A stretch of DNA of 64,000 nt, taken from contig NZ_LRUN01000023.1 in NCBI RefSeq assembly GCF_001679645.1, forward strand, positions 62,001 to 126,000, written 5' to 3'. The stretch is from Pseudomonas bananamidigenes. GTDB lineage: Bacteria > Pseudomonadota > Gammaproteobacteria > Pseudomonadales > Pseudomonadaceae. Each line of letters begins with the position of its first letter. Within the stretch, counting starts at the first letter, position 1. The notes beneath the pieces are model-generated. The model worked only from the letters and a program-made list of their open reading frames with translations, was not told the origin of the DNA and searched no databases. The position numbers were made by a program, and so were the translations under genes. Positions 26,475 through 37,635 of this stretch are shown piece after piece.

Positions 26475-27776
26475 TTGTTCTTTGAGCGCCACGGTGGTGG
26501 TGAGCGAGTCATCCTCGTTCACTTGGATGGACAGGACCCTGAGGCGCGCGAAGATCCGCAGGAGTTTCAGGAGCTGGCAAATTCGGCAGGCGCCGAGACC
26601 GTTGCGTTTTTTAACGTACCGCGTCATCGGCCAACCGCCAAATACCTGATCGGCAGCGGCAAGGTCGAGGAACTGCGCGACCTGGTACATGCCGAAGAAG
26701 CCGATCTGGTGATCTTCAATCACGTCCTTACGCCGAGTCAGGAACGCAACCTCGAACGTGTCTTCGAGTGCCGCGTGATCGACCGTACCGGTCTGATTCT
26801 CGATATTTTCGCCCAACGCGCCCGTACCCATGAGGGCAAGCTCCAGGTTGAACTGGCCCAGCTTGACCACATGAGTACCCGGCTGGTTCGCGGCTGGACT
26901 CACCTTGAACGTCAGGGGGGCGGTATCGGCCTGCGCGGTCCGGGTGAAACCCAGCTGGAAACCGACCGGCGCCTGCTGCGGGTTCGTCTGCGCCAGATCA
27001 AGGGCAGGCTGGAAAAGGTGCGCAGCCAGCGTGAACAGTCACGTCGCGGGCGTTCCCGTGCGGAAATTCCTACCGTGTCTCTGGTGGGCTATACCAACGC
27101 CGGTAAATCCACGCTGTTCAATAACGTAACGAGATCGGAGGTGTACGCGGCCGACCAGTTGTTCGCCACGCTGGACCCGACCCTGCGCCGTCTGGAACTG
27201 GACGACCTGGGACCGATCGTCCTGGCCGATACCGTGGGCTTCATTCGTCATCTGCCCCACAAACTGGTCGAGGCATTTCGGTCTACGCTCGAAGAGTCGA
27301 GCAATTCCGACCTGCTGTTGCACGTGATCGATGCGGCCGAACCGGATCGCATGCTGCAGATCGAGCAGGTGATGGTGGTGCTGGGCGAGATTGGGGCCCA
27401 GGACTTGCCGATCCTCGAGGTCTATAACAAACTCGATTTGCTTGAAGGCGTTGAGCCACAAATCCAGCGCGACGAGAACGGCAAGCCTCAACGGGTATGG
27501 TTGTCGGCGCGTGATGGCACTGGTCTGGAGCTGCTTGAGCAAGCCATTGCCGAATTGCTGGGCAATGATTTGTTTGTCGGAACCTTGCGTCTGCCCCAGC
27601 GGTTTGCGCGTCTGCGTGCACAGTTCTTCGAACTGGGCGCGGTACAGAAAGAAGAATACGACGAAGAAGGTGTCAGCTTGCTGGCCGTGCGATTGCCGCG
27701 TTCAGAACTCAATCGACTGGTCAGCCGTGAAGGCGTTGTGCCGACGGAGTTCATCGAGCAACACACTTTGCAATAA
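26475..27776 (+). CDS. hflX: Ribosome-associated GTPase HflX
   Basis: HflX splits stalled 70S ribosomes, notably after heat shock. The 433-residue protein has an N-terminal HflX domain and a coiled-coil linker (about 155-195, LRQIKGRLEKVRSQREQSRR). The GTPase motifs are GYTNAGKSTLFN, DTVGFIRHLP and NKLD. It uses a TTG start at 26475 with AGGAG at 26464-26468; this gives the family N-terminus MFFERHGGGER. It follows hfq by 12 bases and is probably co-transcribed. Confidence 0.96.
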   Translation: MFFERHGGGERVILVHLDGQDPEAREDPQEFQELANSAGAETVAFFNVPRHRPTAKYLIGSGKVEELRDLVHAEEADLVIFNHVLTPSQERNLERVFECRVIDRTGLILDIFAQRARTHEGKLQVELAQLDHMSTRLVRGWTHLERQGGGIGLRGPGETQLETDRRLLRVRLRQIKGRLEKVRSQREQSRRGRSRAEIPTVSLVGYTNAGKSTLFNNVTRSEVYAADQLFATLDPTLRRLELDDLGPIVLADTVGFIRHLPHKLVEAFRSTLEESSNSDLLLHVIDAAEPDRMLQIEQVMVVLGEIGAQDLPILEVYNKLDLLEGVEPQIQRDENGKPQRVWLSARDGTGLELLEQAIAELLGNDLFVGTLRLPQRFARLRAQFFELGAVQKEEYDEEGVSLLAVRLPRSELNRLVSREGVVPTEFIEQHTLQ

Positions 27777-27872
27777 AAGCCTGAAAAAGCGGTTGTGCCG
27801 CAACGGCAGGCATTCTGTAGCATTGGTCGGCGCGCCGTGGGTGCGTCTTTGCTTTATCAGATGGAGAGCGCT

Positions 27873-29040
27873 ATGGCTTGGAATGAGCCGGGTGGCAACT
27901 CGAACAATCAGGATCCCTGGGGTGGCAAGCGTCGCAACAATGGCGACCGCAAGGGGCCGCCGGATCTCGACGAGGCCTTCCGAAAGCTGCAGGAAAGCCT
28001 GAACGGGTTGTTCGGTGGTGGAAAGAAACGGGGTGACGACGGGGGCGGTCCGGGCAAGAGTGGCGGCTTCGGCGGCTGCTCGGCATTGGTCTTGTCGTGT
28101 TGGCGGCCGTGTGGCTGTACAGCGCGGTTTACGTGGTGGACGAGCAGGAGCAGGCCGTGGTGCTGCGCTTCGGCAAGTACTACGAAACTGTCGCCCGGGC
28201 CTGAATATCTATTTCCCGCCGATCGACAGGAAGTACATGGAAAACGTCACGCGTGAGCGTGCCTACACCAAGCAGGGCCAGATGCTGACCGAAGACGAGA
28301 ACATCGTCGAAGTGCCGCTGACCGTGCAGTACAAGATCAGCAACCTGCAGGACTTCGTGCTGAACGTCGACCAGCCGGAAATCAGCCTTCAACATGCAAC
28401 CGACAGTGCGCTGCGCCATGTGGTGGGCTCCACGGCGATGGATCAGGTGCTGACCGAAGGTCGTGAGCTGATGGCGAGCGAAATCAAGGAACGTCTGCAA
28501 CGTTTCCTCGATACCTATCGCACCGGTATCACCGTCACCCAGGTCAACGTACAGAGCGCAGCCGCACCGCGTGAAGTACAGGAAGCTTTTGATGACGTGA
28601 TCCGTGCCCGTGAAGACGAGCAGCGTTCGCGCAACCAGGCTGAAACCTACGCCAATGGGGTGGTGCCGGAAGCCCGTGGTCAGGCCCAGCGCATCCTCGA
28701 AGATGCCAATGGCTACCGTGACGAAACGGTCTCCCGCGCCAAGGGTGAGGCTGATCGCTTCACCAAGCTGGTGGCCGAATATCGCAAGGCGCCGGAGGTC
28801 ACTCGTCAGCGTCTGTACCTGGACACCATGCAGGAAGTCTTCAGCAGCACCAGCAAGGTTCTCGTGACCGGCAACAAGAACGGCCAGAGCAACCTGCTTT
28901 ACCTGCCGCTGGACAAGATGATCCAGAACAGTCCTGGCAATAACGCACCGGTTACCGGTTCTGCTGCTGCCGGCAACAACACGGATGTCGTGCCGCATGT
29001 CACCGACCTGCCGCAGACACGTACAAGGGAGACCCGCTGA
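27873..29040 (+). pseudogene. hflK: Protease modulator HflK, broken by two one-base deletions (likely sequence errors)
   Basis: HflK and HflC form a large inner-membrane complex around FtsH. The start (MAWNEPGGNSNNQDPWGGK, ATG 27873) and everything after about 28197 (GLNIYFPPIDRKYMENVTRER, SPFH domain, to the TGA at 29038-29040) are normal but lie in different frames. Near 28071-28076 one C is missing from GGCGGC-CTG. The membrane segment then reads correctly in the +2 frame (LLGIGLVVLAAVWLYSAVYVVDEQEQAVVLRFGKYYE region) until about 28192. There one G is missing from GTCGGCCCGGG. Restoring both bases gives an uninterrupted protein of about 389 residues. The intact sequence between and around the lesions and the essential-looking context favour sequencing error over a true pseudogene. 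Confidence 0.88.
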
Positions 29041-29909
29041 TGAGCAATAAATCGCTGATCGCCCTGATCGTTGGCGTTGTTGTGGTGCTGGTTGGCTGGA
29101 ACTGCTTCTACATCGTGGCTCAGACCGAGCGCGCTGTGCTGCTGCAGTTCGGTCGTGTGGTTCAGGCCGATGTTCAGCCGGGTCTGCATGTGAAGGTGCC
29201 TTACGTTAACCAGGTGCGTAAATTCGACGCACGTCTGATGACGCTGGATGCACCGACACAGCGCTTCCTGACCCTGGAAAAGAAGGCGGTGATGGTCGAC
29301 GCCTACGCCAAGTGGCGCGTGAAAGATGCCGAGCGCTTCTACACCGCGACTTCCGGCCTCAAGCAGATCGCCGACGAGCGTCTTTCCCGTCGTCTGGAGT
29401 CCGGTCTGCGTGACCAGTTCGGCAAGCGCACCCTGCATGAGGTGGTATCGGGTGAGCGTGATGCGCTCATGGCCGACATCACGGCTTCGCTGAACAAGAT
29501 GGCGGAAAAGGAGCTGGGTATCGAAGTGGTCGATGTCCGTGTCAAGGCCATCGATCTGCCGAAGGAAGTCAACCGCAGTGTGTTCGAGCGTATGAGCACC
29601 GAGCGTGAGCGTGAAGCTCGCGAGCACCGCGCCAAGGGTAACGAGCTGGCCGAAGGCATCCGTGCCGACGCCGATCGCCAGCGCCGCGTGCTGCTGGCCG
29701 AGGCTTATCGCGAATCCGAAGAGATTCGCGGTGACGGCGATGCCCAGGCCGCTGCCATCTACTCGAAGGCCTACGGTCAGGATCAGGATTTCTACGCGTT
29801 CTACCGTAGCCTGCGTGCCTACCGTGAAAGCTTTGCGAACAAGTCCGACGTCATGGTGCTCGACCCGAGCAGCGACTTCTTCAAGTACCTGGAAAAGTCC
29901 AGGCCTTGA
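29040..29909 (+). CDS. hflC: Protease modulator HflC
   Basis: HflC is the partner of HflK in the membrane cage that regulates the FtsH protease. The 289-residue protein has one N-terminal membrane anchor (about 5-25, LIALIVGVVVVLVGWNCFY), an SPFH/prohibitin domain (about 25-190, TERAVLLQFGRVV) and a long alpha-helical tail rich in Arg, Glu and Ala (EREREAREHRAKGNELAEG). Its ATG overlaps the hflK stop by one base (TGATG), so it is translated from the hflK message and is intact. Confidence 0.97.
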   Translation: MSNKSLIALIVGVVVVLVGWNCFYIVAQTERAVLLQFGRVVQADVQPGLHVKVPYVNQVRKFDARLMTLDAPTQRFLTLEKKAVMVDAYAKWRVKDAERFYTATSGLKQIADERLSRRLESGLRDQFGKRTLHEVVSGERDALMADITASLNKMAEKELGIEVVDVRVKAIDLPKEVNRSVFERMSTEREREAREHRAKGNELAEGIRADADRQRRVLLAEAYRESEEIRGDGDAQAAAIYSKAYGQDQDFYAFYRSLRAYRESFANKSDVMVLDPSSDFFKYLEKSRP

Positions 29910-29993
29910 TGCGACGTTGACCTGAATCATTCCGCCCGGCGGCTAATGCCTCGGGCGGGGTGATCCTTTCGGAAAACGTGTGTATGATGCGGC

Positions 29994-30017
29994 AGCCGGG
30001 AAATTCCCGGCTTTTTT
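29994..30017 (+). terminator. Intrinsic terminator after hflC
   Basis: AGCCGGGAA pairs with TTCCCGGCT, followed by a T-run (30012-30017). A TATGAT hexamer at 29983-29988 just upstream could be a -10 box, which would make this an attenuator-like arrangement; that part is speculative. Confidence 0.8.
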
Positions 30018-30222
30018 GCGTCTGCATGTTTGATTGCTGTTTTTGTTGCAGAAGATCGGGTTGAATGGCCCGGCAGTTATTCGAGGAAAGTGATGGGCGA
30101 AGCCGGTAACAGGCCTTTCGTCGCGTCGTTCATGCGCGTGCGTTTTGAACGGACCGGTCATTTTCTGCTTCACTCAAGGCTCGCCCTCGGGCTGGCCGCC
30201 CGGATCTAAGGGGAATGGCGTA
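30018..30222 (+). other. Leader region of hisZ
   Basis: This belongs to the 313-base gap between hflC and hisZ. Besides the terminator upstream it holds one possible short ORF (30093-30209). I do not find the small DUF2065-type gene that sits here in PAO1. AGGGGA around 30209-30214 is the hisZ ribosome binding site. Confidence 0.4.
30093..30209 (+). CDS. Possible 38-residue leader ORF upstream of hisZ
   Basis: An ATG at 30093, preceded by GAGGAAAG at 30083-30090, opens a 38-codon frame that ends 13 bases before the hisZ start. The peptide ([20 protein letters not shown]...) is basic and has no recognised domain. It is not His-rich (two His), so a classical attenuation leader is unlikely. It may simply be a chance frame. 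Confidence 0.25.
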   Translation: MGEAGNRPFVASFMRVRFERTGHFLLHSRLALGLAARI

Positions 30223-31410
30223 ATGGCAACGGTAGACCGCTGGCTGCTGCCAGATGGCATCGAAGAAGTACTGCCACCGGAAGCGGCGCGCATTGAAGTC
30301 GCGCGTCGTCAGGTGTTGGATCTGTTCCAGAGCTGGGGTTACGAGTTCGTCGTGACTCCCCATATCGAGTACCTGGAATCCCTGCTGACCGGCGCGGGCC
30401 AGGACCTGGATCTGCGTACCTTCAAGGTCATCGACCCACAGTCGGGCCGGCAGATGGGTTTTCGGGCCGACATCACGCCGCAAGTGGCGCGTATCGATGC
30501 ACACACCCTGCGTCGTGAAGGCCCGAGCCGTCTGTGCTACGCCGGCAGTGTGCTGCATGCCCAGCCGCGTGCCTTGTCGTCTTCGCGCAGCCCGATCCAG
30601 CTGGGTGCCGAGTTGTATGGCGATGCCAGCCCGAGCAGCGACGTTGAAGTCATCAGTCTGATGCTGGCCATGCTGCAACTGGCCGACGTGCCGGATGTGC
30701 ACATGGACCTGGGGCATGTCGGCATCTACCGCGGTCTGGCGCAGGCGGCCGGTCTGTCGGGTGAAGTCGAGCAGCAGCTGTTCGATGCCCTGCAACGCAA
30801 GGCCATCGATGAGGTCATTACGTTGACCGAAGGTCTGCCGGCCGATCTGTCCGGCATGTTGCGGGCACTGGCCGACTTGTGCGGCGGCCGTGAAGTGTTG
30901 AGCGCTGCCCGTGAGCGTCTGGCCAGTGCGCCGGCGCCGGTGCTGGCGGCGCTGGAAGATTTGCTGGCGATCGCCGAGCGGTTGTCGGCGCGCTTCCCGG
31001 AGCTGCCGCTGTACTTCGATCTGGGCGAGCTGCGTGGTTACCACTATCACACCGGTGTGGTGTTCGCGGTGTTTGTGCCGGGTGTCGGCCAGTCAATCGC
31101 TCAGGGCGGTCGCTATGACGACATCGGCGCGGACTTTGGTCGCGCCCGTCCGGCAACCGGTTTTTCCACCGATTTGAAAACCCTGGTGACCCTGGGGCGT
31201 GCTGAGGTCGAGCTGCCGTCTGGCGGTATCTGGATGCCTGACAGTACGGATGCGGCACTCTGGCAGCAGGTTTGCCAGTTGCGCAGTGAGGGTCAGCGTG
31301 TCGTTCAGGCATTGCCTGGACAACCTTTGGCCGCCGCCCGTGATGCGGACTGCGACCGGCAATTGATCCAGCAGAACGGGCTTTGGCAAGTATCGCCACT
31401 GGCTTCCTGA
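30223..31410 (+). CDS. hisZ: ATP phosphoribosyltransferase regulatory subunit HisZ
   Basis: HisZ is a catalytically inactive relative of histidyl-tRNA synthetase. It binds the short form of HisG and gives it histidine feedback control in the first step of histidine synthesis. The 395-residue protein has class II synthetase-like motifs ([38 protein letters not shown]) but no anticodon-binding domain. ATG 30223 ([12 protein letters not shown]) follows AGGGGA. It precedes purA, as in PAO1. Confidence 0.95.
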   Translation: MATVDRWLLPDGIEEVLPPEAARIEVARRQVLDLFQSWGYEFVVTPHIEYLESLLTGAGQDLDLRTFKVIDPQSGRQMGFRADITPQVARIDAHTLRREGPSRLCYAGSVLHAQPRALSSSRSPIQLGAELYGDASPSSDVEVISLMLAMLQLADVPDVHMDLGHVGIYRGLAQAAGLSGEVEQQLFDALQRKAIDEVITLTEGLPADLSGMLRALADLCGGREVLSAARERLASAPAPVLAALEDLLAIAERLSARFPELPLYFDLGELRGYHYHTGVVFAVFVPGVGQSIAQGGRYDDIGADFGRARPATGFSTDLKTLVTLGRAEVELPSGGIWMPDSTDAALWQQVCQLRSEGQRVVQALPGQPLAAARDADCDRQLIQQNGLWQVSPLAS

Positions 31411-32772
<1,362 letters not shown>

Positions 32773-32776
32773 AAAC

Positions 32777-32804
32777 ACAAAGGCCCCTTCATCGGGGCCT
32801 TTGT
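32777..32804 (+). terminator. Intrinsic terminator after purA
   Basis: ACAAAGGCCCC (32777-32787) pairs perfectly with GGGGCCTTTGT (32794-32804) across a 6-base loop. The A-run before and short T-run within the right arm are typical. Confidence 0.85.
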
Positions 32805-32896
32805 CGTTTATGCCTGTTGGACGGCATGACCTTTGCTGTGAATCTGTCTACAAGAATGCCATCAATTTAATGGCGTCAGACGTAGAGGGATTCACA

Positions 32897-34831
32897 GTGT
32901 CGGCCGTTCTCTCACTGTTACAAAGCCGTTTGTTGCGGCCCGTTTTCGTTACTCTCGGTATCGCCCTTTTGGTGCAGGTACTCGTTGCCGTCGCCCTGAC
33001 GCGGAGCACGGTCACTGCGCTGGAGGCCGACCTCGGCACTCGCCTGGGCGCCGACAGCCAGAAGCTTTCCGGTGAGCTGGAGCAGGCCGGGCGTGAAGTC
33101 ACGTCGAGCCTCGATACGTTATCCACCAATACTCGCCAGCGTTTGACTGCCGGCCTGTCCTCGCGTCTGAAGGAAGAGCAGGCACAACTGCGTACGACGC
33201 TGGAGAAAGACCTGAAGGACTCGGCCAACGACATGGCCCAGTTGCTGGCTTCGGTGGCGCCTCGGGCCATGTGGGACAGCGATGTGCCGACATTGTCGGA
33301 GTTCGCCCGCCGGGCACAACGCAATCCCAATGTGCTGTTCGTGGTTTATGACGATGCTACCGGCCAGCATCTGACCCGCTATCTCAACCGCGAAAACCCC
33401 ATCAACAAGGCCTTGCTCGAAAAGGGCCAGGGCGAGCGGGCGTTGGATAAGGTGCTGGATGCGGCGAAAAATGACCCTTCCGTTTATTACATCGAAGCGT
33501 CGATCAATCCCAACGGGGTGGAAATCGGCAAAGTGCTGATGGGGGTTTCGACGGCTTCGGTGGAAACCGATCTGGCAGCGCTCGATCAGCGCTTCTCGGC
33601 GCTCATTGCCAGCAGTGATCAACTGGTGGGCGATAGCCTCAAAGGTGCAGCGGCGGACAGTGCTGCGGCCATGCGGGCGCGACTGCAGTCGGCGCAGTCC
33701 ACCGCCGCCGAGATGAAAGCCAACACAGCCAGTACCGTGCAGGACGCTGCTGCCACGCTGCGTTGGCGTATCGGTATGGGCCTGGCACTGGTCGGCGCCG
33801 GTGTGCTGTTGCTGCTGGCGGTCGTGCTCGGCCATCGTGTGGTCAATCGCTTGAAGATGCTCAACGCCGCCATGGATGATCTGGCAGCGGGCGAGGGGGA
33901 TCTGACCAAGCGTGTGCAGATCAACAGCAAGGACGAAATCGGCGACATGGCCTCGGCGGTCAATCGCTTTGTCGACAAGTTGCAGCCGATCGTGCGCGAA
34001 GCCGGGGATGTGGCTCAGCGTACCGGCCAGGAGATCGGTGCCATGACCCTGCGCAACGCCGGTGCCGATGCGGCGGCGGGAATGCAGCGCGATGAAGTGG
34101 CCGAAAGTCTGCGGGCGCTGTCGCAAATGGCCGATGAGGCGCAGTCGGAAAGCCATGCGATGCAGGCGGCGCTGAAGCAGGTGGTGGATATTCGCCAGGC
34201 CACCGAAGAGAACACCCGCACGTCGGCCAGGGTCGGGAGTCTCATCGAGGCGCTGGCGGGGCAAGTTGATACCGGCGCGAAAGTCATCGAGCGGCTGGCA
34301 CAGCAAAGCGAGCAGATCGAAGTGGTACTGACCGTGATTCACGGCATCGCCGAGCAGACCAATCTGCTGGCGCTCAATGCCGCCATTGAGGCGGCCCGGG
34401 CCGGTGAGACCGGGCGAGGATTCGCGGTGGTGGCGGATGAAGTACGGGCGCTGGCCAGCAAGACCCAAAGCTCCACTGGCGATATTCAGGCGCACATTGT
34501 GGCGCTGCAGCAGGGCGCACGCGAGGCGGTCGAGGCAATCGGTCAGGCCGGGCGTCAGGCCAGTGAAGGTTTGCTGGTATTGCGTGACAGCGCACGTTTG
34601 CAGCAATCGGTGCAGGCGTCGGTCGAGCAGGTGCATACGGCGATCGGTCTGGCGACCCAGGCAGCGGCTCATCAGGCGCAGGGTGCGCAGGCTGTGCGCG
34701 GGCGGGTCGAGACGATTCATGCCCAGGCCGAGAAAGCCGCTCAAGCGGTGGTCGAAACCACGGCCAGCGGCAAGGTGCTCGATGGTCTGGCGGCGCAGCT
34801 CAAGGCCAGTCTGGGGCAGTTCCGGGCCTGA
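32897..34831 (+). CDS. Methyl-accepting chemotaxis protein
   Basis: This 644-residue receptor has membrane helices at about 15-35 and 290-315 that bracket a periplasmic sensor domain of about 255 residues. A HAMP domain (about 315-365) and a coiled-coil cytoplasmic signalling domain follow. The highly conserved tip is at about 483-520 ([38 protein letters not shown]), which binds CheA and CheW. There is no C-terminal CheR/CheB pentapeptide. The periplasmic part has long helices and a short [13 protein letters not shown] core, so a CACHE-like sensor is possible; the ligand is unknown. The GTG at 32897 is favoured because AGAGGGA lies 6 bases upstream and the protein then starts at the membrane anchor. 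Confidence 0.93.
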   Translation: MSAVLSLLQSRLLRPVFVTLGIALLVQVLVAVALTRSTVTALEADLGTRLGADSQKLSGELEQAGREVTSSLDTLSTNTRQRLTAGLSSRLKEEQAQLRTTLEKDLKDSANDMAQLLASVAPRAMWDSDVPTLSEFARRAQRNPNVLFVVYDDATGQHLTRYLNRENPINKALLEKGQGERALDKVLDAAKNDPSVYYIEASINPNGVEIGKVLMGVSTASVETDLAALDQRFSALIASSDQLVGDSLKGAAADSAAAMRARLQSAQSTAAEMKANTASTVQDAAATLRWRIGMGLALVGAGVLLLLAVVLGHRVVNRLKMLNAAMDDLAAGEGDLTKRVQINSKDEIGDMASAVNRFVDKLQPIVREAGDVAQRTGQEIGAMTLRNAGADAAAGMQRDEVAESLRALSQMADEAQSESHAMQAALKQVVDIRQATEENTRTSARVGSLIEALAGQVDTGAKVIERLAQQSEQIEVVLTVIHGIAEQTNLLALNAAIEAARAGETGRGFAVVADEVRALASKTQSSTGDIQAHIVALQQGAREAVEAIGQAGRQASEGLLVLRDSARLQQSVQASVEQVHTAIGLATQAAAHQAQGAQAVRGRVETIHAQAEKAAQAVVETTASGKVLDGLAAQLKASLGQFRA

Positions 34832-34841
34832 TAGTGCGGGC

Positions 34842-34874
34842 AAAAAAAATCGCAGCTTCGGCTGCGATTTTTTT
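34842..34874. terminator. Bidirectional terminator between chemoreceptor and ABC permease genes
   Basis: AAAAAAATCGCAGC and GCTGCGATTTTTTT form a long stem closed by a TTCG loop. The A- and T-tracts serve both convergent genes; the permease stop codon overlaps its edge. Confidence 0.9.
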
Positions 34875-36438
34875 ATCGGCTCAAATACATTCGGGTGGTC
34901 AGCAAGTAGACGGGCAAGCCCGATACCACGATCAGCAACGCTGCATAAGGCGCCGCTGCGGCGAACTCGACATTCGCTGTGTGGGCCCATACCTCGGTCG
35001 CCAGAGTATTGAGCCCCGTCGGGCTCAGCAGCAGCGTTGCCGTCAGTTCTTTCATGGCATCCAGAAACACCAGCGCGAATGCCGCACCGAGTGCCGGAAA
35101 GATGATCGGTAAAGTCACTCGGCAGAACGCTGTGAACGACGATGCGCCAAGGGTGCGGGCGGCCTCTTCCAGCTGCGGTGCGGCCTTGTTCAGCGCTGTG
35201 CGGATTGGCGCCTGGGCCAGCGGCAGAAACAGCAGCGCATACGCGATCAGCAGCAACAGGGTCGTCTGATACAGCGCCGGCACGTAATGCAGGGCGAAAT
35301 ACACCAGCGTCAGAGCGATCACCAATCCCGGAAGGGCATGCAGCAGATAGGGCAGTCGCTCGGCCCAGATCGCCAGCTGGCCTTTGTAACGCACCACCAG
35401 CAACCCGACCGGCACCGCCAGCGCCAGACACAGTCCCGCCCCACCGAGTGACAGCGCCAGCGACGACAGCAAGGCCTCGGTGATTGCTGCCACCGGGAAA
35501 GCGGCTGACGATCCGACCGCCAGCCAGTAAGCCAGCATCCCCAGCGGGATTCCGCTCCCGACAATCGCCAGCATCAGGCAATACAACTGACCGGCAATCG
35601 CCCACGACCCGAGCTGCACTTGTTCGGCACGCCGCGCCGCGCCCTGGCCGGTACGCACATGGCGGCCCTTGCCGCGCACTCGCAACTCCAGCCACAGCAG
35701 CATCAAACAAAGTGCCAGCAACACCGCGGACAGCATCGCCGCGTTGGCATTGCTGAATTCCAACTCGAATTGCTGATAGATCGCGGTGGTGAATGTCTGC
35801 AGGCCGATGATCGACAGTGCGCCGAACTCCACCAGCATGTGCAGCGCAATCAACAAGGAGCCGGCCAGCAGCGAAGGCCAGAGCAAGGGCAGGGTGACGC
35901 GGAAAAACACGCCCCGGCGATTCTGCCCCAGTGTCCTTGCCGACTCTTCAAGGGAAGGGTCGAGGTTGCGCAGGGTGGCTGCCACCGGCAGAAAGATCAG
36001 AGGATATTTCGACAGGCTCATCACCAGGATCGCCCCGCCCAGTCCTTCGAACTGCGCGCTGAGCGATACCCAGGTAAAGCTGCTGACGAAGGCCGGTACC
36101 GCAAACGGCAGACACAGAATCACGCCCCACAGACGCCGGCCAGGCAGGTTGCTGCGCTCCAGCAGCCAGGCCAGCGACAGGCCGATCACACCGCAAGTCA
36201 CGGTCACGCCGACCATCAGCGCCAGCGTGTTGCGCAGCAGGCCGAACACGTAGGGTCGCCACAGCAAGTGCAGCGCCTCGCTCCAGCCGGCCTGCCAGGC
36301 TTTGAGCCCGACGTAGACCAGCGGTAGCAGGCTCATCACCACCAGCAGCACCACCGGCAGTACCAGCCAGGCCGAAGGGCGCTTGCGCCGTGGTACGTAA
36401 TCCCCGCGGGTGGCGGGAGCGGATAGCGATGCGCTCAT
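34873..36438 (-). CDS. Iron(III)-type ABC transporter permease (FbpB-like fusion)
   Basis: The 521-residue protein has about 12 membrane helices in two homologous halves. Each half carries a binding-protein-dependent permease motif for docking the ATPase: EESARTLGQNRRGVFFRVTLPL around residue 170 and EEAARTLGASSFTAFCRVTLP around residue 435. This two-in-one layout is typical of FbpB/SfuB ferric permeases. Its ATG overlaps the stop of the binding-protein gene by one base. No ATPase gene is adjacent, so the transporter must recruit one from elsewhere, as for the equivalent PAO1 pair (PA5216-PA5217 type). Confidence 0.9.
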   Translation of the reverse strand: MSASLSAPATRGDYVPRRKRPSAWLVLPVVLLVVMSLLPLVYVGLKAWQAGWSEALHLLWRPYVFGLLRNTLALMVGVTVTCGVIGLSLAWLLERSNLPGRRLWGVILCLPFAVPAFVSSFTWVSLSAQFEGLGGAILVMSLSKYPLIFLPVAATLRNLDPSLEESARTLGQNRRGVFFRVTLPLLWPSLLAGSLLIALHMLVEFGALSIIGLQTFTTAIYQQFELEFSNANAAMLSAVLLALCLMLLWLELRVRGKGRHVRTGQGAARRAEQVQLGSWAIAGQLYCLMLAIVGSGIPLGMLAYWLAVGSSAAFPVAAITEALLSSLALSLGGAGLCLALAVPVGLLVVRYKGQLAIWAERLPYLLHALPGLVIALTLVYFALHYVPALYQTTLLLLIAYALLFLPLAQAPIRTALNKAAPQLEEAARTLGASSFTAFCRVTLPIIFPALGAAFALVFLDAMKELTATLLLSPTGLNTLATEVWAHTANVEFAAAAPYAALLIVVSGLPVYLLTTRMYLSR

Positions 36439-37448
36439 CAGTTCAAGCCAACTTCGCGTTCCAGATCCAGCGCTTCCTCGGCATTGCCCAGATCGGCGGG
36501 CGTGACGTCCGGTGCTTCCAGCTCACTGAATGGCTTGAGGCCGCGATCCGATTCCATGCCGTTATGCAGCGGATATTCGGCGGTGGTCTGGGTGATCACG
36601 CGCTGGCCTTCCTCGCTGGCCATGTAGGCGAGAAATTGCTGGGCTTCTTTTGGATGCTTGCTGGACTTCAGCACGGCTGCGCTGGAGACGGTGATCAGGC
36701 CGCCGACATCCCCGCCGGTGAAGTAATGCAGTCGGGAGTCGAGCTTGCCTTTCTCCCGCTGCAGGGCGAACCAGTAGTAGTTGTTCACAAGGACAGTGGC
36801 GACTTCGCCGTTTTCCACAGCCTTGAGGGCTACCATGTTGTTGCTGTAGGTCTTGCCGAAGGCGCGTAGGCCGGTCAGCCATTCTTCGGCGGCTTCGCGG
36901 CCGTGCTTTTTGATGATGGCGACGGCCTGTTCCTGGAATGCGCCGCTGGTGGGCACGAAACCGACCTTGCCTTGCCACTGTGGATCGGCGAAATCCAGTA
37001 CCGATTTGGGCAGGTCTTTTTCATCGACCAGCTTCGGGTTGAACGCAACGACGCGAACCCGAGCGGTGACGCCGATCCAGGTGCCATTGCCGGCGACGTA
37101 CTTTTTCGGCAGGACTGCCAGGGTGGCGTCGTCGGACTTGGCCAGCAGGCCCAGTTCGCCGAGGTTGTTCAGCGGTGGGGATTCTTCGGTGTAAATGACG
37201 TCGGCCGGGGAGCGGTCGCCTTCTTCGATAATCTGGCTGGCGAGCTGGTTGCTGCTGCCCTTGCGCACATTGACGTGAATGCCGGTCTTGGCTTCGAAAG
37301 CTTTGGCGATGGCGTCGCCCACTTCCTTGTGTTGACCGTTGTAGAGTGTCAGGGAAACCGTGTCGGCAGCCTGGGTGAGGGGAGTGGCGAGTGCCAGGCC
37401 GAGCAGGGTGAAGGTCAAGCCGCGGCGCAGGGTATTTCGAAACATCAT
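36438..37448 (-). CDS. Iron(III)-type ABC transporter substrate-binding protein (FbpA-like)
   Basis: The 336-residue precursor has a signal peptide (LRRGLTFTLLGLALATPLTQA). The mature protein begins ADTVSLTLYNGQH, the usual FbpA start. The two adjacent tyrosines that bind ferric iron are present in VNNYYWFAL near residue 225. It should capture Fe(III) in the periplasm for the permease encoded downstream. The start may be either of two adjacent ATGs (37448 or 37445). A Fur-like site 38-56 bases upstream suggests iron repression. Confidence 0.9.
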   Translation of the reverse strand: MMFRNTLRRGLTFTLLGLALATPLTQAADTVSLTLYNGQHKEVGDAIAKAFEAKTGIHVNVRKGSSNQLASQIIEEGDRSPADVIYTEESPPLNNLGELGLLAKSDDATLAVLPKKYVAGNGTWIGVTARVRVVAFNPKLVDEKDLPKSVLDFADPQWQGKVGFVPTSGAFQEQAVAIIKKHGREAAEEWLTGLRAFGKTYSNNMVALKAVENGEVATVLVNNYYWFALQREKGKLDSRLHYFTGGDVGGLITVSSAAVLKSSKHPKEAQQFLAYMASEEGQRVITQTTAEYPLHNGMESDRGLKPFSELEAPDVTPADLGNAEEALDLEREVGLN

Positions 37449-37485
37449 TCGCAGGGTTCCTCACTGTCGCATTGCAAAAACTTGC

Positions 37486-37504
37486 AACAATGATAAACGA
37501 TATT
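37486..37504 (-). promoter_or_regulatory. Fur-box-like operator upstream of the iron-binding-protein gene
   Basis: The plus-strand sequence AACAATGATAAACGATATT matches the 19-base Fur consensus at about 12 of 19 positions when read on the minus strand (AATATCGTTTATCATTGTT). It lies in the expected promoter zone of the minus-strand transport operon. Confidence 0.55.
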
Positions 37505-37578
37505 TGTTCTCAAATGGTCCTTGCGAGCCGTGGAAGGGGCTGGCACGGCGGATTGAGTTTTCAGGAAGCCAGAAATGC

Positions 37579-37602
37579 AAAAACCCGCTTTCGCGGGTTT
37601 TT
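37579..37602 (-). terminator. Terminator of the first tRNA-Leu unit
   Basis: The AAAAACCCGC / GCGGGTTTTT palindrome lies just 3' of the tRNA on the minus strand. An identical copy follows the second tRNA. Confidence 0.85.
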
Positions 37603-37635
37603 GTGTGATTCAAGATCGTGACCTTGAATCTGAAT

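Noticed and set aside
28071..28196. Programmed frameshifting in hflK
   Set aside because: Two separate shifts would be needed and neither site is a slippery heptamer. Simple one-base losses explain the data better.
33119..35710. Minus-strand open frame of 863 codons spanning the chemoreceptor and part of the permease
   Set aside because: It crosses a strong terminator and two real genes in other frames, and shows no domain.
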